A stretch of 64,000 bases of DNA from Saprospiraceae bacterium (GCA_019638455.1 JAHBTU010000002.1:1150501-1214500); one strand, 5' to 3'. Shown: positions 26,420-35,339, numbered from the stretch's first letter. Notes: generated by a model not told the origin, from the letters alone. Program-made: numbers and translations.

Positions 26420-27220
26420 TCAGTCATGTGCCAACCGTAATCCCATGTTCAAATAACGCGAGGTGGGTTCCACGCCCATGCGTTCTGACACGCGGCAGGC
26501 GTAGTAACTGCTGCTCCAAGAGCCGCCCCGGCAGTTGCGCTTCACACCGAGGGATGCCTCCGTCGGGCAGTTGGGATAGCTTTGGTATATATCCTCGCAC
26601 CATTCGCGCACATTGCCGCTGAGGTCGTATATCCCCAACGAATTTGGCGATTTCTCTCCCACGGGATGAAGTTTGTTGTCGCTGTTTTCATTGTACCACG
26701 CGATTTTTTTCAGGTCGTTGCCGCCAGCGTAGAGAAAATTTTGCTTTGAGCCATCGGCACCGCCGCGAGCAGCATATTCCCACTCTGCCTCGGTGGGCAA
26801 GCGGTAGCGACGGCGCGTGATGGCGTTGAGTTTTTGGATAAATTGCTGGGCGTCGTACCACGAAACGTGGTGGGCCGGGCAGTCGAGGCAATCGGGGAAC
26901 GCGCCGGGATTGCCGCCCGTCACTTGCATCCATTGGTATTTTGTGACTTCGTAGATGCCCATTTTGAAAGTGTTCACCGTGTCGAAGTAGGCGCACTCGT
27001 CAGGGTCGTAGCCTTTTTTGTTGTTGGTGTTGCCCATCTTGAAAATACCGCCGGGCACGGTCGCCAATGGGTAATCGAACTCAAAATCAGGGTCGTACTT
27101 GACGGGAGGGGCGTCGGTGGAATCCAGCAGGCTTTGTATCGTGGACGGGCCGGATTGGGAGACTTCGAGGCAGCCAGTAAAGGCAAAGAGGATTGGCAGG
27201 AGGAGAAAGTTGGTCTTCAT
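26420..27220 (-). CDS. SUMF1/FGE-fold lipoprotein
   Basis: This lipoprotein has 266 residues from the third in-frame ATG, which directly precedes the signal MKTNFLLLPILFAFTGC (lipobox FTGC). The formylglycine-generating-enzyme fold follows: GGIFKMGNT, YEVTKYQWMQVTGGNPG, HHVSWYDAQQFIQKLN, YRLPTEAEWEYAARGG, GIYDLSGNVREWCEDIY, and RGGSWSSSYYACRVSER. In genuine FGEs the segment after GGS carries two catalytic Cys, but here it reads WSSSYY. It is therefore probably a ligand-binding or structural SUMF1 protein, as in gliding/T9SS GldJ/GldK-type lipoproteins, not an active FGE. Confidence 0.83.
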   Translation of the reverse strand: MKTNFLLLPILFAFTGCLEVSQSGPSTIQSLLDSTDAPPVKYDPDFEFDYPLATVPGGIFKMGNTNNKKGYDPDECAYFDTVNTFKMGIYEVTKYQWMQVTGGNPGAFPDCLDCPAHHVSWYDAQQFIQKLNAITRRRYRLPTEAEWEYAARGGADGSKQNFLYAGGNDLKKIAWYNENSDNKLHPVGEKSPNSLGIYDLSGNVREWCEDIYQSYPNCPTEASLGVKRNCRGGSWSSSYYACRVSERMGVEPTSRYLNMGLRLAHD

Positions 27221-27303
27221 AAAAAGCATTGTTTTGTTGGGTAGCAACCGCTTGGGGAGGGGAAATGTTCCTGCGGCTTAGGAATTTGAATCGTGAAATA
27301 ATC

Positions 27304-27424
27304 GAGGCCGTCTCACAAGTTTAAATTTCGACAGGATTAACAAGATTTACAGGTTTTTTTTACCCGAAAAAGGGCGCGAATCTTGTCAATCCTGTCAAAC
27401 AAACATCACTTATGAGACATCCTC
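27304..27424. repeat. 119-121 bp dispersed inverted-repeat element, copy 2
   Basis: The ends are GAGGCCGTCTCACAAGT and ACTTATGAGACATCCTC. The inner arms are GACAGGATTAACAAGATT and AATCTTGTCAATCCTGTC, nearly perfect inverses. It lies in the gap just past the 3' end of ileS and could act as a transcription-end hairpin there. Confidence 0.75.
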
Positions 27425-27435
27425 GAATAAGAAAC

Positions 27436-30400
27436 TCAATTCACGCTCACCTCAATCCCCACTGCCACTTCATCCTCCAATTCCACTTTTTCGCCGTCAA
27501 CGTTGTCGGCCAGCACCAAATCCGTTGCCAGCACTTCTGCTTTGATGTAGTCGCGGAAGCGTTCCACCGCGTCGAGGATGGCGGCGTGTTTTTCTAATGT
27601 CACGGTCACGCGGTCGGTCACGTTGAAGTCTTTGTCTTTGCGGATGTTCTGGATGCGGTTCACAAGGTCGCGGGCGGTGCCTTCGGCCAAGAGTTCGGGC
27701 GTGAGCGTCACGTCGAGCGCCACCGTGAGGTCGCCGTCGGTGGCGACTTTCCAGCCGGGCAGGTCTTCCGTCGTGACAATCAAATCCTCCGGCGTAAGCG
27801 AGTAGGCGTTACCGTTGATATTGATTTCGAGCGAGCCGGATTTTTCCAAGTTGCCAATTTCTTCATTGGAAAAATTGGTGATCATGGCCGCCGCCTCTTT
27901 CATGTCCTTGCCGAGTTTGGCGCCCAAAGTCTTAAAATTCGCCTTCGCGCCTTTTTTCAACAAACCCGACGCATCGGTGACGTACTCCAAATGCTTCACG
28001 TTGATTTCCGATAAAATCAAATCTTTCACTCCGTCCACTTCCGCGATGAAGGCTTCGTCGAGCACGGGCAAGAGGATTTTTTGTAGCGGCAAACGCACCC
28101 GCAGTTTTTCTTTTTTCCTGATACTCAATGCCAACGAGCAAATCCGCTGCGCGTAGTCCATGCGTTTTTCCAAATCCTTGTCCACTTTCGATGGGTCGGG
28201 TTGGGTCAAATCCGTCAGGTGCACCGAGTCGTGGCGGAGCGGGGTGTTTTTGGCTTTTGCCACGTCTTTGATGGGTGCGGTCAAATTCCGATAAAGCCAG
28301 TCGGAGAAAAATGGCGCGACAGACGACATGAGTTGGCCGGTCACGAGCAGGCACTCGAAAAGGGTTTGGTAAGCCGCCGTTTTATCGGCACTCATTTCGC
28401 CTTTCCAAAAACGGCGGCGTGAGAGGCGGACGTACCAGTTCGACAAATGTTCGTCCACAAAATCCTCGATGGCGCGGCAGGCGCGGGTCACGTCGTAGTC
28501 GTCCATCGCGGCGCGGTAATCGGCCACGAGCGAGTAGAGTTTCGAGATGACCCAGCGGTCGAGTTCGCTGCGTTTGTCGTAAGGCAGCACATTGAACTCG
28601 TCGTGCTTGAAGCCGTCGAGATTCGCATAGAGCGCGAAGAAGTTGTAGGTGTTGTACATCGTCCCGAACAACTTGTTGCGCACCTCGATGATGCCCGCCG
28701 TGTCGAATTTCAGGTTGTCCCAAGGGTTGGCGTTGGCCATCATGTACCAGCGCGTCGCGTCGGCGCCGAACTCTTCGATAGTCTCGAAGGGGTCCACGAC
28801 GTTGCCTTTCGACTTCGACATTTTGTTGCCCTCTTTGTCCAAAACGAGGCCGTTGGAAACGACGGTTTTGAAAGCCACCGAATCGAACACCATCGAGGCG
28901 ATGGCGTGGAGCGTGTAGAACCAGCCGCGCGTCTGGTCAACACCTTCGGCGATGAAGTCGGCTGGGAAATTATTTTTGAAAACTTCCTGATTTTCAAACG
29001 GATAGTGCCATTGGGCGTAGGGCATGGAGCCGGAGTCGAACCATACGTCAATGAGGTCGAGTTCGCGGAACATCTTTTTGCCGGAAGGTGAAACGAGGAC
29101 GATTTCGTCCATGTACGGGCGGTGCAAATCCGCCGGAACCGACTGCGAAAGGCCGAGCGCGGCGTTGGCTTTTTCAATCTCCGATTGCAACTGAGCGACC
29201 GACTCGATGCAAAGTTCCTCTTCCGCATCTTCCGTGCGCCAAATCGGCAGCGGCACACCCCAGTAGCGCGAGCGCGAGAGGTTCCAGTCCTGCAAATTTT
29301 CCAGCCACTGGCCGAAGCGCCCTGTGCCGGTGCTGGCGGGTTTCCAGTTGATGGTTCGGTTCAGTTCGGCCATGCGCTCTTTGGCCGCCGAAGCCCGCAC
29401 AAACCACGAGTCGAGCGGGTAGTACAAAACGGGTTTGTCCGTCCGCCAACAGTGGGGGTAAGTGTGTTTGTATTTTTCAATTTTGAACGCCTTGTTGTCC
29501 TCTTTCAGGCGTAAAGCGATGAGCAAGTCCGTCGGTTTGAACTCCTTGTCTTTTTGAATTTCAGCGGGATAATACTCGGCCTTGACGTAGCGCCCGCCGA
29601 ATTCCGGCACTTCGTCCACGAATTTTCCCTGCTTGTCCACGAGCGGGAAAGGCAGGTCTGGAGCCTTCGGATTGGGCAGGCCGATAAAAGGCACACCCGC
29701 CGCTTTGCAGGCACGGAAGTCGTCGGCGCCGAAGTAAGGAGCCGTGTGCACCACGCCTGTGCCGTCTTCGGTCGTCACCCAGTCGCCGGGGATGATGCGG
29801 AAGGCTTTTTCTTCCAGTTCGGGTGTGGCGGCGGCTGGCGTTGGCAGGAGTTGCTCAAAGCGAACCCCGACCAATTCCGAGCCTTTAATGCCTTGTTTTA
29901 CAATTTGATAAGGCAATTTTTTATCGCCAACTTTGAAATTTTCAAACGGCTGGTTTTCGTCTTCGGCGTTGAAATAAGCCACCAAACGATCTTTTGCCAA
30001 CACGACGCTGACGGGTTGGCCAGTATAAGGACTGAGGGTTTTCACCTTCGCATATTCGATGTTCGGGCCGACAGTGAGGGCGACGTTGCTTGGTAAGGTC
30101 CACGGCGTGGTCGTCCAGGCGAGGATGCGGACATCTTCATTCTCGTCGTCGAAGAGGCGGGTGGACTCGGAAGTCCGCCGTACTTTGAACATCGCCACGA
30201 CCGAGATATCCGTCACCTCTTTGTAAGTGCCGGGCATATTCAGTTCGTGGCTGCTCAGCCCTGTTCCGGCGGCGGGGCTGTAGGGCTGGATGGTGAAACC
30301 TTTGTAAAGAAAACGCTGATTGTCAGCGGTTTTTTTCTCATAAAGTTGTTTCAACAGCCACCACACCGACTCGATGTAGTCGTTCTCGAACGTGATGTAG

Positions 30401-30837
30401 GGGTTGTCCAAATCCACCCAGTAGCCCATGCGCCGGGTCACGTCGTCCCAGAGGTCTTTGTAGCGCATCACCGTGCTGCGGCAGGCTTGGTTGTACTCCT
30501 CCACCGTCACCTTTTTGCCGATGTCCTCCTTCGTGATGCCGAGTTCTTTTTCCACCTGCAACTCGATGGGCAGGCCGTGCGTGTCCCAGCCGCCTTTGCG
30601 CTCCACGCGGTGGCCTTTGAGGGTGTTGTAGCGGCAAAAAAGGTCTTTCACCGTGCGTGCCATGACGTGGTGGATGCCGGGTTTGCCGTTGGCGGATGGC
30701 GGGCCTTCGTAAAACACGAACGATTTGTCGGTCGGTCGCTGGCTGACTGATTTTTCAAAAATCTTTTCGTCTTCCCAAAACTGCCGGATTTCGGCGTCTA
30801 TGGAGGGCAGGTGGAGGTGTTTGAATTCGCGGTACAT
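27436..30837 (-). CDS. ileS: Isoleucyl-tRNA synthetase, eukaryote-like (IleRS2-type) with GXHH signature
   Basis: This class I synthetase charges tRNA-Ile. The 1133-residue length and long C-terminal region match the eukaryote-like IleRS found in many Bacteroidota. The active-site signature reads ANGKPGIHHVMARTVKDLF, so positions 54-57 are G-I-H-H instead of the canonical H-x-G-H. The rest is normal: WDTHGLPIE, LAWTTTPWTLPSN in the editing domain, WNLSRSRYWGVPLP, and the KMSKS loop NKMSKSKGNVVDPF. A swapped GXHH signature has been reported for IleRS2 enzymes that are hyper-resistant to mupirocin. A palindromic unit at 30160-30179 encodes an apparent extra RRTSEST just before the LAWTTTPW strand. 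Confidence 0.96.
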   Translation of the reverse strand: MYREFKHLHLPSIDAEIRQFWEDEKIFEKSVSQRPTDKSFVFYEGPPSANGKPGIHHVMARTVKDLFCRYNTLKGHRVERKGGWDTHGLPIELQVEKELGITKEDIGKKVTVEEYNQACRSTVMRYKDLWDDVTRRMGYWVDLDNPYITFENDYIESVWWLLKQLYEKKTADNQRFLYKGFTIQPYSPAAGTGLSSHELNMPGTYKEVTDISVVAMFKVRRTSESTRLFDDENEDVRILAWTTTPWTLPSNVALTVGPNIEYAKVKTLSPYTGQPVSVVLAKDRLVAYFNAEDENQPFENFKVGDKKLPYQIVKQGIKGSELVGVRFEQLLPTPAAATPELEEKAFRIIPGDWVTTEDGTGVVHTAPYFGADDFRACKAAGVPFIGLPNPKAPDLPFPLVDKQGKFVDEVPEFGGRYVKAEYYPAEIQKDKEFKPTDLLIALRLKEDNKAFKIEKYKHTYPHCWRTDKPVLYYPLDSWFVRASAAKERMAELNRTINWKPASTGTGRFGQWLENLQDWNLSRSRYWGVPLPIWRTEDAEEELCIESVAQLQSEIEKANAALGLSQSVPADLHRPYMDEIVLVSPSGKKMFRELDLIDVWFDSGSMPYAQWHYPFENQEVFKNNFPADFIAEGVDQTRGWFYTLHAIASMVFDSVAFKTVVSNGLVLDKEGNKMSKSKGNVVDPFETIEEFGADATRWYMMANANPWDNLKFDTAGIIEVRNKLFGTMYNTYNFFALYANLDGFKHDEFNVLPYDKRSELDRWVISKLYSLVADYRAAMDDYDVTRACRAIEDFVDEHLSNWYVRLSRRRFWKGEMSADKTAAYQTLFECLLVTGQLMSSVAPFFSDWLYRNLTAPIKDVAKAKNTPLRHDSVHLTDLTQPDPSKVDKDLEKRMDYAQRICSLALSIRKKEKLRVRLPLQKILLPVLDEAFIAEVDGVKDLILSEINVKHLEYVTDASGLLKKGAKANFKTLGAKLGKDMKEAAAMITNFSNEEIGNLEKSGSLEININGNAYSLTPEDLIVTTEDLPGWKVATDGDLTVALDVTLTPELLAEGTARDLVNRIQNIRKDKDFNVTDRVTVTLEKHAAILDAVERFRDYIKAEVLATDLVLADNVDGEKVELEDEVAVGIEVSVN
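30160..30179. repeat. Short palindrome inside ileS
   Basis: GGTGGACT-cgga-AGTCCGCC has 8-bp arms with one mismatch. It is read on the minus strand as R-R-T-S-E-S-T within a variable loop of the editing domain. Confidence 0.35.
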
Positions 30838-30885
30838 CTATGTTTATGGATTTGTGGATTCGGTGATTTGTGGAGGTTTTTGAGA

Positions 30886-31560
30886 CTAATTAGACAGTAT
30901 TGCGTTGATTTTGAATTGCTTGACAAATTTTTCAAGTTCGGGTTTTGTCAAATTTTCTTTTTGAAACTTCCCGTTTTTAAAAATGTGGAGAGCGAATGTA
31001 TCCACGCATTTTTCCTCCTCTTCTGATTCCGTTTCAGTCGTGTCTTGCTCTTCTGTTTCCTCGTCAGGCTCCATTTCATACTCGCATTCTTCGACGTGAG
31101 TAAAAGCACGGACTCCGTTTTTTGACTTGAACAACCACGAACGTTGCTCCATGCCATAACCTGCGTCGCCTATGCTTTCGGCCAATGGAAGAGACTTGCC
31201 CACAAACTTTTGCGAAGCGTTTTCCCGAGTAAAAACCTTGACCCAACTCGAAACGTATTCCGAAGGCACTCGCAGGATAAGCCCCGTGTGTTGATTGTCA
31301 ATGCTAAACTTGAAACAAGCGTGCACAGGGTTAAATTCGAAATTTATTGTCTCGTCCTTTGGGAAAAGAGAAAAATAGAGCGTGTCCAGTTCTTTTCCTT
31401 TAAATTTAAAGGTGTCGGCTTCAACGTGACTACCTGAATAAACACTGAGCGTATCGAAAGATATTTCTTCAAAATGGCTCAAAAAATCTTGGGACGAATT
31501 CTTTTTTGAAGAACACGCGAGCAGAAAAGCTATGACTCCGACTCCGATTAAATTTCTCAT
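30886..31560 (-). CDS. Putative lipoprotein of unknown function
   Basis: I do not recognise the family. From the ATG at 31560 the 224-residue protein starts MRNLIGVGVIAFLLACSSKK, a clear lipoprotein signal with lipobox LLAC. The mature part is beta-rich with no visible catalytic motif (TLYFSLFPKDETINFEFNPVHACFKFSID). The acidic stretch EPDEETEEQDTTETESEEEEK lies near residues 160-180. The frame is open further upstream but that part has no signal features. It lies 48 bp upstream of the ileS start codon on the same strand. Confidence 0.65.
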   Translation of the reverse strand: MRNLIGVGVIAFLLACSSKKNSSQDFLSHFEEISFDTLSVYSGSHVEADTFKFKGKELDTLYFSLFPKDETINFEFNPVHACFKFSIDNQHTGLILRVPSEYVSSWVKVFTRENASQKFVGKSLPLAESIGDAGYGMEQRSWLFKSKNGVRAFTHVEECEYEMEPDEETEEQDTTETESEEEEKCVDTFALHIFKNGKFQKENLTKPELEKFVKQFKINAILSN

Positions 31561-31615
31561 TTTCAGAAAGTTGTTTGCTGAAAAAACGCATTGGGCTGAA
31601 TGAAACCGCAAAAGT

Positions 31616-31648
31616 AAAAAACCCCGCTCGGCGCACACCGGGCGGGGT
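31616..31648 (-). terminator. Terminator after metF
   Basis: On the minus strand ACCCCGCCCGG pairs with CCGAGCGGGGT, followed by TTTTT (complement of 31616-31620). It lies 160 bp after metF and just before the lipoprotein gene. Confidence 0.7.
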
Positions 31649-31809
31649 CTTGTGTTTTTTCCAAACAGCCTTACCGCGTCAGGTGTGCGTACACTGGCGA
31701 ATAATAATGCTGTCGGAAATGAGTGTTTGAAACATGATGGGGCAAAGGTAGATGTTTTCAGGAAAACAAAGCAACCATGTGAAGTCACTGAAAGCCAGGA
31801 AATCCCTGC

Positions 31810-32766
31810 TCACGCCACTGCTGCCGCGATAGACTTGATGGTGTCCGTGTCGCCCATGGTGTAGTAGTGCAGGCATGGCACCCCCGCGGCCTTCAACTCA
31901 CGCGACTGCTGCACGCACCATTCAAGACCGACTTGCAACACCGCGTTGTCGTCTTTGGCTTTCATCACTTCGCGCACCAAGTCTTCCGGCATATTGATGA
32001 AAAACTTGCGCGGGATGGAGTTGAGCTGATATTTTTTGGTCAGCGGCTTCAGGCCCGGCACTATCGGCACCTCGATGCCCTCCTTGCGGCAAGCCTCCAC
32101 GTAGTCGAAGTATTTTTTGTTGTCAAAAAACATTTGGGTCACGATGTAGCCCGCGCCCGCGTCCACTTTTTCTTTCGTGAAATGCAGGTCGGTGGGCAAA
32201 TTAGGAGCTTCAAAATGTTTTTCCGGGTATCCAGCCACGCCGATGCAGAAATCGGTTTTTTCGCCATTGACGATGTTGGAGTCCAGATAGCGGCCTTGGT
32301 TCATGCCCACGATTTGGCGCACGAGGTCGAGCGCGTACTTGTGGCCGTTGTCGTTCGGCATGAATTTGTCCTCGAACTGCCGGGCATCGCCGCGGAGCGC
32401 CAGCACGTTTTTGATGCCCAAGAAGTTGAGGTCAATGAGGGCGTTTTCCGTTTCTTCCACCGAAAAGCCGCCACACAGCAGATGCGGCACGGCGTCCACC
32501 CCGTAGCGGTGCATGATGGCCGCGCATATCCCTACCGTGCCGGGGCGCTTCCGAATAGCCGTCTTTTCGTAATAGCCAGACGGGCGTTGCTTGTAAAGAA
32601 ATTCCTCGCGGTGATAGGTCACGTCAATGAACGGCGGTTTAAATTCCATGAGCGCGTCCAACGTGTTGAAGATAGCCTGCATACTGCCGCCTTTGAGGGG
32701 TGGTAGCACCTCAAACGAGATGAGTGTCTTGCCTTTTGCTTTTTTGAAATACTCTGTGACTTTCAT
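31810..32766 (-). CDS. metF: Methylenetetrahydrofolate reductase
   Basis: This 318-residue FAD enzyme reduces 5,10-methylene-THF to 5-methyl-THF for methionine synthesis. Family blocks are ISFEVLPPLKGGS, FIDVTYHREE, VDAVPHLLCGGFSVEETENALIDL, NVLALRGDAR, and IGVAGYPEKHFEAPN. YIVTQMFFDN, VPIVPGLKPLTK and LHYYTMGDTDTIKSI follow. The length matches the bacterial catalytic-domain form. Upstream, CGATATTTGC near 32808-32817 (minus strand) resembles the -7 region found before two other genes here (34810, 62070). Confidence 0.95.
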   Translation of the reverse strand: MKVTEYFKKAKGKTLISFEVLPPLKGGSMQAIFNTLDALMEFKPPFIDVTYHREEFLYKQRPSGYYEKTAIRKRPGTVGICAAIMHRYGVDAVPHLLCGGFSVEETENALIDLNFLGIKNVLALRGDARQFEDKFMPNDNGHKYALDLVRQIVGMNQGRYLDSNIVNGEKTDFCIGVAGYPEKHFEAPNLPTDLHFTKEKVDAGAGYIVTQMFFDNKKYFDYVEACRKEGIEVPIVPGLKPLTKKYQLNSIPRKFFINMPEDLVREVMKAKDDNAVLQVGLEWCVQQSRELKAAGVPCLHYYTMGDTDTIKSIAAAVA

Positions 32767-32842
32767 AATTCAAGCGGTTCGAATTGTTGAGGCAGGGAGA
32801 AAGCAAATATCGTGCGATTTGTTGCGGTCGCGGAGCATTTCC

Positions 32843-34810
32843 TCAACGCTGCGCGTTGGCACGCGCTTTCATCTCGGCGGATTTGGCTTGGTCGCCTAGG
32901 GCCGCGTAGATTTCCGCCGCATCGTCGAGTAGCCGGATGTCCTCCGTTTGTCGGTTTATTCCATATTGGATGAACTTGAGCGCGGTCTGCGCATCTTTTC
33001 TTTTTTGCCAAAAAAACTCATAGCCCACGCGGTGACAGAACGCGACGTATTTGTCGGCGTTTGAGGCACCGTCCAAGTAATCCATGTATTTGTCGAGGAA
33101 CTCGCGGAAGTTGTTGTTGTAAGGTATCTTCTCCACAATATACTCGAACTCGTGGAAGAGTTTGTCCAACTGGCGGTCTTGTTCAAAACGAGCCGCTGCC
33201 ACGGCGGATTTCATCACCAAAGCTGCGCCGTAGTTGGGGTTGATGGCGAGCGAGCGGTTGATGTGAAATTCCATCGTATCCACCAGCGCGGCCTTTTTTG
33301 CGGGGTCTTTTGTGTTTTGATAAACCTCTTTGTAAATCGAGGTCACATAAAAACAGTGGGATCGGGCGCTGTTGTAGGAGACCTTGATGGCTGCCTGATT
33401 GAGCGAGCCGGCATCCTTCCAATCGGGCACGCGAGTGAAAGTGCGCCAGCCAAAAAAACCGACTACCGCGAGCGCCAGCCCAGCCGCCAGAATGCTGGGG
33501 CGGTCGGGTTGTTCCCTCGTCCAGTCGGGGAGCTTGCGGGCCAAAAACCACCCCGCCAGTATGCAGAACGCCACAGAAGGCATATAGGCAAAGCGTTCGT
33601 TCATGAAGGCGCCCACCGTCACGAACAGGTTCGACACGATGCTCAGGGTCAGTAGCCAGAACACGATGGAGTAGGCCGGGATGTCGCGCGAGCGCACCTT
33701 GAGCAAGGCCCATGCGCCCATGCCCAGATAAAGCGCCAATGAGGCCAGGGCGCGCCAGTCTGACCAGTTCACTTTCGGCACATGATAGGGGTAGTAGTCG
33801 TGTGTGAGCGGGTGGGGGTAGAACAGGAGTTTTACATACCACCCAAGCGTCATGAAAATAGTAGCCAATTTTTCCCCGCCCGTCATGTCGAGAAACGGGT
33901 TGTTCATCAGGTCGGTGGTGGCTCTGCCGTGGTCGAGCATGAAGCCAAGCGCCCGATAGCGCACCAATACAAATAAGAGCGTGGCGACCAGCAGCGGCCA
34001 TGACGCGGAGAGGATGCGCCCGAGGGGTTGCCTCGTGAAAAACCAGACGGTGAATGGAATGACAGCCACAAACGTGAGCGCGTTTTCCTTCGCGAGCATC
34101 CCCGCGAACAGGAACAGCCCCGAAAGCCACAGCCACAGCGAGCGATGGGTGTCGAAATACTTGAGCGTGGCATACAGCGCCGCAAGACTGCCCAATAGTG
34201 CCAGAATCTCGTCGCGGCCTTTGATGTTCGCCACTGCCTCGGAGTGCAGCGGGTGCAGCACAAAAACCGCCGCCGCGATGAATGGCACACCAAAATACCA
34301 GCGCCCACCTTCTTTCAAGGGGAACAGGCCCAACAAAATGCGGTAGAGCAGCACGCCCGTGAGGCCGTAAAGCAGGATGTTGATGAAATGGCTGATGTGC
34401 GGCAGGCTTGCATGGTCTTTTCCAAAAATGCCGACCTCAATGGCAAAAGTCGCCAGAGAGAGCGGGCGGTAGCGCCCTCCTTCGAGCAAGAAGAGCTGTT
34501 CCTTTTTTTGGAAATAGCCCATGAAACTATCGTAGGCAAAAATGTCGCGCAAGCCATCGAAGCCCTTCATGGTGAACACGTTTTTGTGAATCACCATTTC
34601 ATCGTCGAGCACATAACCATAGCCGATGGAAGCCCCATAGAGCGCAAACGCTGAGCATATTAGCAGCAACGCTGGCAGCCAATGGTGGCTCCAAAATCCT
34701 GGCTGAAAAGTGTGGGTTAGCGGTGGTGCCGCCTTCGTCGGGCGAGCGGGTTTGGGCAAAGACGCTTTGGTTGGGACGGGTTTATGTTTGGATTTGTTTT
34801 TCGCAGACAT
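32843..34810 (-). CDS. TMTC-like polytopic membrane protein with C-terminal TPR-like helices
   Basis: This 655-residue integral membrane protein belongs to the GT-C/PMT-like group (DUF1736/TMTC type). A basic Pro/Lys-rich start is followed by ~10 membrane segments. The acidic first loop reads YGYVLDDEMVIHKNVFTMKG, and RPLSLATFAIEV and FVLHPLHSEAVANIKGRDEILA match TMTC proteins. The last ~180 residues are soluble helices resembling TPRs (HINRSLAINPNYGAALVMKSAV). TMTC proteins transfer mannose to protein in eukaryotes. Sugar transfer here is inferred, and donor and acceptor are unknown. Confidence 0.75.
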   Translation of the reverse strand: MSAKNKSKHKPVPTKASLPKPARPTKAAPPLTHTFQPGFWSHHWLPALLLICSAFALYGASIGYGYVLDDEMVIHKNVFTMKGFDGLRDIFAYDSFMGYFQKKEQLFLLEGGRYRPLSLATFAIEVGIFGKDHASLPHISHFINILLYGLTGVLLYRILLGLFPLKEGGRWYFGVPFIAAAVFVLHPLHSEAVANIKGRDEILALLGSLAALYATLKYFDTHRSLWLWLSGLFLFAGMLAKENALTFVAVIPFTVWFFTRQPLGRILSASWPLLVATLLFVLVRYRALGFMLDHGRATTDLMNNPFLDMTGGEKLATIFMTLGWYVKLLFYPHPLTHDYYPYHVPKVNWSDWRALASLALYLGMGAWALLKVRSRDIPAYSIVFWLLTLSIVSNLFVTVGAFMNERFAYMPSVAFCILAGWFLARKLPDWTREQPDRPSILAAGLALAVVGFFGWRTFTRVPDWKDAGSLNQAAIKVSYNSARSHCFYVTSIYKEVYQNTKDPAKKAALVDTMEFHINRSLAINPNYGAALVMKSAVAAARFEQDRQLDKLFHEFEYIVEKIPYNNNFREFLDKYMDYLDGASNADKYVAFCHRVGYEFFWQKRKDAQTALKFIQYGINRQTEDIRLLDDAAEIYAALGDQAKSAEMKARANAQR

Positions 34811-35010
34811 CGTTTCAACATTTCAGGCGGCAAATATCGCGCTTTGTGTGGGAGAACAACCGTGGCAAAAGATTTTTAGAGAGATGGGGCGCACTTTCGC
34901 CATGCAGGTCATTGCCCAGCAAACGCCGCCCCTTACACTACTCCCGTCGAAAAATTTTTCCCAAACCTCTCCACCTTGCGCAACTTGGGACATCGGGCGA
35001 CTGTCTTTGC

Positions 35011-35174
35011 CTAGTGCCGCGTCCGGTCAATGCCCCATGAATATAGCGGCCCAATTTTCCCTTCCTCTGCGTTGTTCGTTGGTTACAATATCCCGTATTG
35101 CGCCCTCCTCACGCCTCGATGAAGGGAAAATTTGACTCCCTAATTCACGGGGCATTGGCCGGACGCGGCACTAG
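35011..35174. mobile_element. 164-bp inverted-repeat (MITE-like) element
   Basis: The outer arms are 35011-35041 (CTAGTGCCGCGTCCGGTCAA start) and 35144-35174, matching 29 of 31 bases as inverse complements. Inner arms are AATTTTCCCTTC (35053-35064) and GAAGGGAAAATT (35121-35132). There is no coding capacity. Only one copy is in this window. Confidence 0.6.
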
Positions 35175-35211
35175 TTGTTAAAATTGCGCTAAAACCTATA
35201 AATTTTTCCAA

Positions 35212-35231
35212 ACTACGAAATTGTTCGTAGT
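35212..35231 (+). promoter_or_regulatory. Perfect hairpin in the leader of the triple-PDZ gene
   Basis: The hairpin is ACTACGAA-attg-TTCGTAGT. It lies 18 bp before the terminator hairpin, so the two could form a leader or attenuator pair. Confidence 0.45.
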
Positions 35232-35248
35232 AACTTTCCCTCCAAATT

Positions 35249-35299
35249 CCAAAGTGCTGAGCGCCCGGCGAAGACCGAACCAAACACTTTGGTTTTTTT
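35249..35299 (+). terminator. Intrinsic terminator upstream of the triple-PDZ gene
   Basis: CCAAAGTG (35249-35256) pairs with CACTTTGG (35285-35292) and is followed by seven T. The nearest upstream gene runs the other way. It therefore ends either a short leader transcript of the PDZ gene or a small RNA. Confidence 0.65.
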
Positions 35300-35339
35300 A
35301 AACTAATCATTCACGACAAAAATAATTTGCACAAAAGTT

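Larger units (their letters stand above)
34811..35339. other. Long intergenic stretch with inverted-repeat element and leader terminator
   Basis: This is a divergent gap between the TMTC-like gene and the triple-PDZ gene. No protein is supported. It holds a 164-bp inverted-repeat element (35011-35174), a perfect small hairpin (35212-35231) and an intrinsic terminator (35249-35299) that lies only 40 bp before the PDZ gene start. Confidence 0.6.
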
